A DNA stretch of 64,000 nt from an uncultured Muribaculaceae bacterium (GTDB lineage: Bacteria > Bacteroidota > Bacteroidia > Bacteroidales > Muribaculaceae): the NCBI GenBank assembly GCA_910587475.1, contig CAJUMR010000014.1, forward strand, positions 1 to 64,000, read 5' to 3'. Below the pieces are notes generated by a model. That model worked only from the letters and a program-made list of their open reading frames with translations. It ran no database searches and was not told the DNA's origin. Below are positions 60,225-64,000 of this stretch, piece by piece. Within the stretch, counting starts at the first letter, position 1, and each line of letters begins with the position of its first letter. The position numbers and the translations under genes were made by a program.

Positions 60225-60830
60225 ATGAAAACCATCTACGATTTCAAAGACATACACTGCCACCGTAAAGACAAGGACGGCGGACAGGATGATCAATGCA
60301 TCGTAAACCTCGACTATGAAGACATCGTTCCTCCCCACGGCTACTACAGCATCGGACTGCATCCGTGGTCTACTGCCGGAATGAAATTGCAGGATATAGA
60401 CCGCGCTATCGAAGCCATAACCGCGAAGGCCGACAACGACAGGATAATCGCCATCGGAGAGTGTGGGCTCGATCTGCTGCGTGGCGCATCTCCGGAACTA
60501 CAGGAATATGCTTTTTCCGCCCAGATAAAACTGAGTGAAAAACTAAGAAAACCACTGATCATTCATTCGGTGAAATCGACCGACAACCTGATAAGATTGA
60601 AGAAAAAATTCAATCCTTCGCAACAATGGATAATACATGGTTTCCGGGGCAAAAAAGAGCTGGCCACACAACTCGTCAGACATGGTATCGCACTGTCGTT
60701 CGGAGAGCATTTCAACGCCGGATCAGTAGCCGTCACACCCTCCGGAATGCTCTTCACAGAGAGCGACGAATCGACAGTCTCAATTGACGAAATCAGAGGT
60801 AGAATCTTCGCCTCTGAACAATGTCAATAA
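60225..60830 (+). CDS. Short TatD-like hydrolase
   Basis: A 201-residue TatD family metallo-hydrolase if started at the ATG at 60225 (60186 is also open). FKDIHCHRKD supplies the first metal ligands (HxH), and GECGLDLLRG the conserved Glu/Asp. IIHSVKSTDNLIRLKKKF is the following beta/alpha unit. It is about 55 residues shorter than classical TatD (about 260). Homologues are 3'-5' DNases. The gene follows yidD. Confidence 0.75.
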   Translation: MKTIYDFKDIHCHRKDKDGGQDDQCIVNLDYEDIVPPHGYYSIGLHPWSTAGMKLQDIDRAIEAITAKADNDRIIAIGECGLDLLRGASPELQEYAFSAQIKLSEKLRKPLIIHSVKSTDNLIRLKKKFNPSQQWIIHGFRGKKELATQLVRHGIALSFGEHFNAGSVAVTPSGMLFTESDESTVSIDEIRGRIFASEQCQ

Positions 60831-61223
60831 CATGTTGATAAACGTTGATAACTAATCAACAACATTCCAACAATTATTTTTGGAAAATAGAACAGCTTGA
60901 CGCTATAGCAAAATAGCGGGATAAATAATTTGAATCGTATCTAAACTTAAAAGGTCATTACCAACATAGTTTTCAGCATTTTTGACTATTGTAATGAAAG
61001 AAATTTATTAACTTTGCATATTATAAACATAATGTTGATAACTACACGAATTGATTGAAAATCAACAATTAGAAACGTTGATAACATATTGAGAACCACG
61101 TTCACGATCTCAATAAGCCAAAAAAGCAAATATTCGGGTAAAAAGTTACTACAGCTATCAACATACCTTATTCTTCTTGTGATTAATAAATTTTTAAAGA
61201 CTTAAATTTTGATATAATATAAA
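60831..61223. other. AT-rich gap with DnaA-box-like repeats
   Basis: The 9-mer TGTTGATAA or a one-base variant occurs at 60833, 60843, 60853 (inverted), 61033, 61059 (inverted), 61076 and 61155 (inverted); another copy lies in the start of nadA at 61276. TTATCAACA differs by one base from the classical DnaA box. A TAACTTTG -7 box at 61009-61016 is also present. It is a candidate replication origin or DnaA-regulated promoter. I see no gene in it. Confidence 0.55.
61009..61016 (+). promoter_or_regulatory. -7 box upstream of nadA
   Basis: TAACTTTG matches TAnnTTTG, about 208 bases before the nadA ATG. The upstream TTTG is 24 bases away, slightly farther than normal. Confidence 0.55.
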
Positions 61224-62195
61224 ATGAATGTCGATAACACTGGCGGAGCAACTCCGTCGATGACCGAAAAAGATATGTTGATAAGAGAAATCGAACGGCT
61301 CAAGAAAGAGAAGAAAGCCGTGGTTCTCGCGCATTATTATCAGCGTCCCGAAATACAGGATGTGGCGGATCATATTGGAGATTCGCTTGCACTGGCCCGA
61401 TACGCGTCGACTTTGAAAGATGTCGAGATGATCGTGCTCTGCGGGGTTCATTTTATGGGCGAGACCGCAAAGATTCTCTCGCCTGACAAAAAGGTGGTCA
61501 TTCCGGATCTTGAGGCCGGCTGCTCGCTTGCCGACAGCTGCGACGCTGAAGAATTCAAAAAGTTCATCGACCGCCATCCCGGTCATACCGTCGTCTCCTA
61601 TGTCAACACATCGGTTGGAGTGAAAGCTCTCACTGACGTTCTTGTCACTTCGGGCAATGCTGTGAAGATCGTGGAGAGCTTTCCGAAGGATGAGAAAATA
61701 ATATTCGGTCCTGACCGTAATTTGGGAAACTACATAAATTCGATAACAGGCCGTGAAATGGTTCTATGGGACGGAGCATGTCATGTCCATGAACAATTCT
61801 CGATGGAGAAACTCGTAGCCCTTAAAAAGGAGCATCCTCAGGCCAAAGTTCTCGTTCATCCTGAATGTAAGAAAGCCTTGCGTCTGCTCGCCGATAAGGT
61901 AGGCTCGACCGCAGCGTTGATCGACTATGCAGGCAACAGCGACGCCGACGAGTTTATCGTCGTTACGGAAAGCGGAATAATGCATGAACTTGAAAAGAAA
62001 TTTCCCGAAAAACGATTTATTGCCGCTCCGCCGGAAGATGGAGGTTGTGCATGCAATGAATGCGGTTTCATGAAACTGAATACTCTGAAAAAACTATATG
62101 AATGTATGCGTGACGGTCAACCGGAAATACTCGTTGATGAAAAAGTAGCAGCCGCTGCCCGCCGTCCTATCGAACGCATGCTTGAATTATCGTAA
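61224..62195 (+). CDS. nadA: Quinolinate synthase
   Basis: A 323-residue [4Fe-4S] enzyme of de novo NAD synthesis that condenses iminoaspartate with dihydroxyacetone phosphate. AVVLAHYYQRPEIQDVADH and DSLALAR, the cysteine in VLCGVHFMGETAK, VHPECKKALR, and the GGCACNECGFM loop provide the cluster cysteines. NadB and NadC genes are not in the window. A DnaA-box-like motif lies in its first codons. Confidence 0.96.
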   Translation: MNVDNTGGATPSMTEKDMLIREIERLKKEKKAVVLAHYYQRPEIQDVADHIGDSLALARYASTLKDVEMIVLCGVHFMGETAKILSPDKKVVIPDLEAGCSLADSCDAEEFKKFIDRHPGHTVVSYVNTSVGVKALTDVLVTSGNAVKIVESFPKDEKIIFGPDRNLGNYINSITGREMVLWDGACHVHEQFSMEKLVALKKEHPQAKVLVHPECKKALRLLADKVGSTAALIDYAGNSDADEFIVVTESGIMHELEKKFPEKRFIAAPPEDGGCACNECGFMKLNTLKKLYECMRDGQPEILVDEKVAAAARRPIERMLELS

Positions 62196-62200
62196 CTTTG
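62193..62200 (+). promoter_or_regulatory. Possible leuS -7 box
   Basis: TAACTTTG overlaps the nadA stop codon and lies 25 bases ahead of leuS. No TTTG at the standard distance was seen. Confidence 0.4.
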
Positions 62201-62224
62201 TAAAAAATAAAAAAGATCATAGCA

Positions 62225-64000
62225 ATGGAATATAACCATAAGGAAATAGAAAGCCGCTGGCAGCAGCGTTGGCGCGATGACCAGACATATAAATGTGAAG
62301 TGGACAAATCAAAGAAGAAATTCTATGTACTCGACATGTTCCCCTATCCTTCCGGGGCGGGCTTGCATGTCGGTCATCCGCTCGGTTATATAGCAAGCGA
62401 TATCTATTCGCGATTCAAACGCCTGCAAGGTTTCAATGTGCTTCATCCGATGGGTTACGATTCCTACGGCCTGCCTGCCGAGCAATATGCTATACAGACC
62501 GGTCAGCATCCTGAGGTGACCACACGCATCAATATCGACCGTTACCGCAGCCAGCTTGATAAAATAGGTTTTTCATATGACTGGAACCGCGAAATCAAGA
62601 CATGCGACCCTGAATATTATAAGTGGACCCAGTGGGCGTTTATTAAAATGTTCGGGTCTTACTATGATAAAAAAGCCGACAAAGCGATGCCTATCGAGCT
62701 TCTTGAAGCCCGTTTCAACGAATGTGGCAGCAAGGATTGCCAGGCTGTAGGCAGCAAAGATCTCAACTTTACTGCTGACGAATGGAAAGCTATGGGTGAA
62801 AAAGAGAAGAGCGATGTGCTGATGAACTACCGCATCGCTTATCTCGGCAACACCATGGTGAACTGGTGTCCGAAACTCGGCACAGTGCTTGCCAATGATG
62901 AGGTCAGCGAAGGTCTCTCGATCCGCGGTGGCTATCCTGTGGAGCAAAAAATGATGTATCAGTGGTGTCTCAGAGTGTCGGCATATGCTCAGCGTCTGCT
63001 CGATGGTCTTGAGAAAGTTGACTGGACAGATTCGCTCAAAGAGACGCAACGTAATTGGATCGGCCGTTCTGAGGGCGCTGAGATGTTGTTTCCGGTAGCC
63101 GGTAGCAACGAAGTGCTCGAAATATTCACAACGCGTGCCGATACGGTGTTCGGGGTGACTTTCATGGTACTCGCTCCTGAAAGTATCTATGTAGACAAAG
63201 TGACCACTCCCAAGCAACGCGCAGAAGTCGATGCTTACATATCGTCGATCAAGCATAAGACCGAGCGCGAACGAATGATAGATAAAAAGGTGAGTGGAGT
63301 CTTCTCCGGCAGCTATGCAGTCAATCCTCTTACCGGTAAACAAATTCCTATCTGGATCAGTGATTATGTGCTTGCCGGCTATGGCACCGGAGCCATTATG
63401 GCTGTCCCCGCTCACGACAGCCGCGACTATGCGTTTGCCAAACATTTCAATCTTCCGGTCATACCGTTGATCGAAGGTGCGGATGTGAGCGAGGAGAGTT
63501 TTGATGCTAAAAGCGGAAAGATGATCAATTCGTCGTCTGACGAACTCAATCTAAACGGCATGGAGGTAAAAGACGCCATTGCTGCAACAAAGAAATTCAT
63601 AGAAGAAAAAGGTATAGGAAAGGTAAAGACTAACTATCGCCTCCGCGATGCCATATTCAGCCGTCAGCGTTACTGGGGCGAGCCTTTCCCCGTATATTAT
63701 AAAGATGGTGTGGCATGCGTGCTCGACGAAAGTGAACTTCCCCTTCAATTGCCCGAAATCGATGCCTACCTTCCGACAGAGACCGGCGAGCCTCCGCTCG
63801 GACGAGCAAAAGACTGGACAAGCAAGGACGGATATCCGCTTGAGCTTTGTACAATGCCTGGTTTTGCGGGATCGTCGGCCTACTATTTCCGCTACATGGA
63901 TCCCCGCAACCATGAAGCACTCGTGTCGAAGGAAGCTAATGAATACTGGCGTTCGGTCGATCTTTACATTGGAGGAACTGAACATGCAACGGGTCACTTG
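62225..64000 (+). CDS. leuS: Leucyl-tRNA synthetase, N-terminal part
   Basis: The gene runs off the window end: 592 codons are present, open throughout. The product is a class I synthetase that charges tRNA-Leu. It starts MEYNHKEIESRWQQRWRDDQ, carries the HIGH motif as HVGH (48-51) in PYPSGAGLHVGHPLGY, the zinc-type and editing (CP1) domains in the middle, and ends at LYIGGTEHATGHL near the end of the Rossmann fold. The KMSKS motif and anticodon-binding domain lie beyond 64000. Not truncated biologically, as far as visible. Confidence 0.95.
   Translation, partial: MEYNHKEIESRWQQRWRDDQTYKCEVDKSKKKFYVLDMFPYPSGAGLHVGHPLGYIASDIYSRFKRLQGFNVLHPMGYDSYGLPAEQYAIQTGQHPEVTTRINIDRYRSQLDKIGFSYDWNREIKTCDPEYYKWTQWAFIKMFGSYYDKKADKAMPIELLEARFNECGSKDCQAVGSKDLNFTADEWKAMGEKEKSDVLMNYRIAYLGNTMVNWCPKLGTVLANDEVSEGLSIRGGYPVEQKMMYQWCLRVSAYAQRLLDGLEKVDWTDSLKETQRNWIGRSEGAEMLFPVAGSNEVLEIFTTRADTVFGVTFMVLAPESIYVDKVTTPKQRAEVDAYISSIKHKTERERMIDKKVSGVFSGSYAVNPLTGKQIPIWISDYVLAGYGTGAIMAVPAHDSRDYAFAKHFNLPVIPLIEGADVSEESFDAKSGKMINSSSDELNLNGMEVKDAIAATKKFIEEKGIGKVKTNYRLRDAIFSRQRYWGEPFPVYYKDGVACVLDESELPLQLPEIDAYLPTETGEPPLGRAKDWTSKDGYPLELCTMPGFAGSSAYYFRYMDPRNHEALVSKEANEYWRSVDLYIGGTEHATGHL

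Overview
The window is a chromosomal segment of a gut-type member of the order Bacteroidales, most likely of the Muribaculaceae/Prevotella-like group. The signs are a SusC/SusD pair, Mfa/Fim-type lipoprotein fimbrillins, a NigD-like lipoprotein, DUF4294, DUF4271, DUF3868 and DUF3575 proteins, C-terminal tails resembling type IX secretion (T9SS) signals, and promoters of the Bacteroidetes form TTTG-N19/20-TAnnTTTG. The family assignment is an inference; no rRNA or tRNA gene was seen.

Layout. Positions 1-5.2 kb hold a periplasmic DJ-1/PfpI protein, a small secreted unknown, a decayed AT-rich island with a Panacea-type antitoxin and its putative toxin plus the 3' remnant of a tyrosine recombinase, and then a cobalamin adenosyltransferase operon. 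Positions 5.2-8.3 kb hold slyD and a convergent RecD-like helicase expressed with an outer-membrane protein. Positions 8.4-12.6 kb hold a strongly codon-biased 880-residue surface lipoprotein followed by an OmpA-type porin, a plausible surface-layer pair. At 12.7-18.2 kb a tailed secreted protein faces a five-gene operon, lolD-nigD-DUF3467-cysS-EamA. Positions 18.4-28.9 kb are a fimbrial operon: DUF3575, DUF3868/OmpA, Mfa1-type shaft, Mfa2-type anchor, two further lipoprotein subunits and a thioredoxin-like lipoprotein.

Positions 29.0-48.1 kb are the most distinctive part: a polysaccharide utilization locus (PUL). It has a ROK regulator, SusC, SusD, a DUF6259 enzyme-like protein, an unrecognised tailed secreted protein, a GH3 beta-glycosidase fused to an SGNH esterase, three tandem DUF4855 proteins and two tandem paralogues of an unrecognised secreted family. 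Most of the putative enzymes belong to families without known activity. Invariant acidic residues in the DUF4855 trio make it a candidate new glycosidase family. The substrate cannot be read from the sequence.

Positions 48.1-64 kb are mostly housekeeping: an AspT-type transporter, an outer-membrane barrel, a flavin reductase-rubredoxin, a secreted GDPD-EEP fusion, a COG0523 metallochaperone GTPase, the pyrH-frr-DUF4294-xerD operon, the LOG-DUF4271-hemD-rnpA-yidD-tatD cluster, nadA and the start of leuS. The AT-rich gap at 60.8-61.2 kb carries a cluster of DnaA-box-like 9-mers and is a candidate origin or regulatory region.
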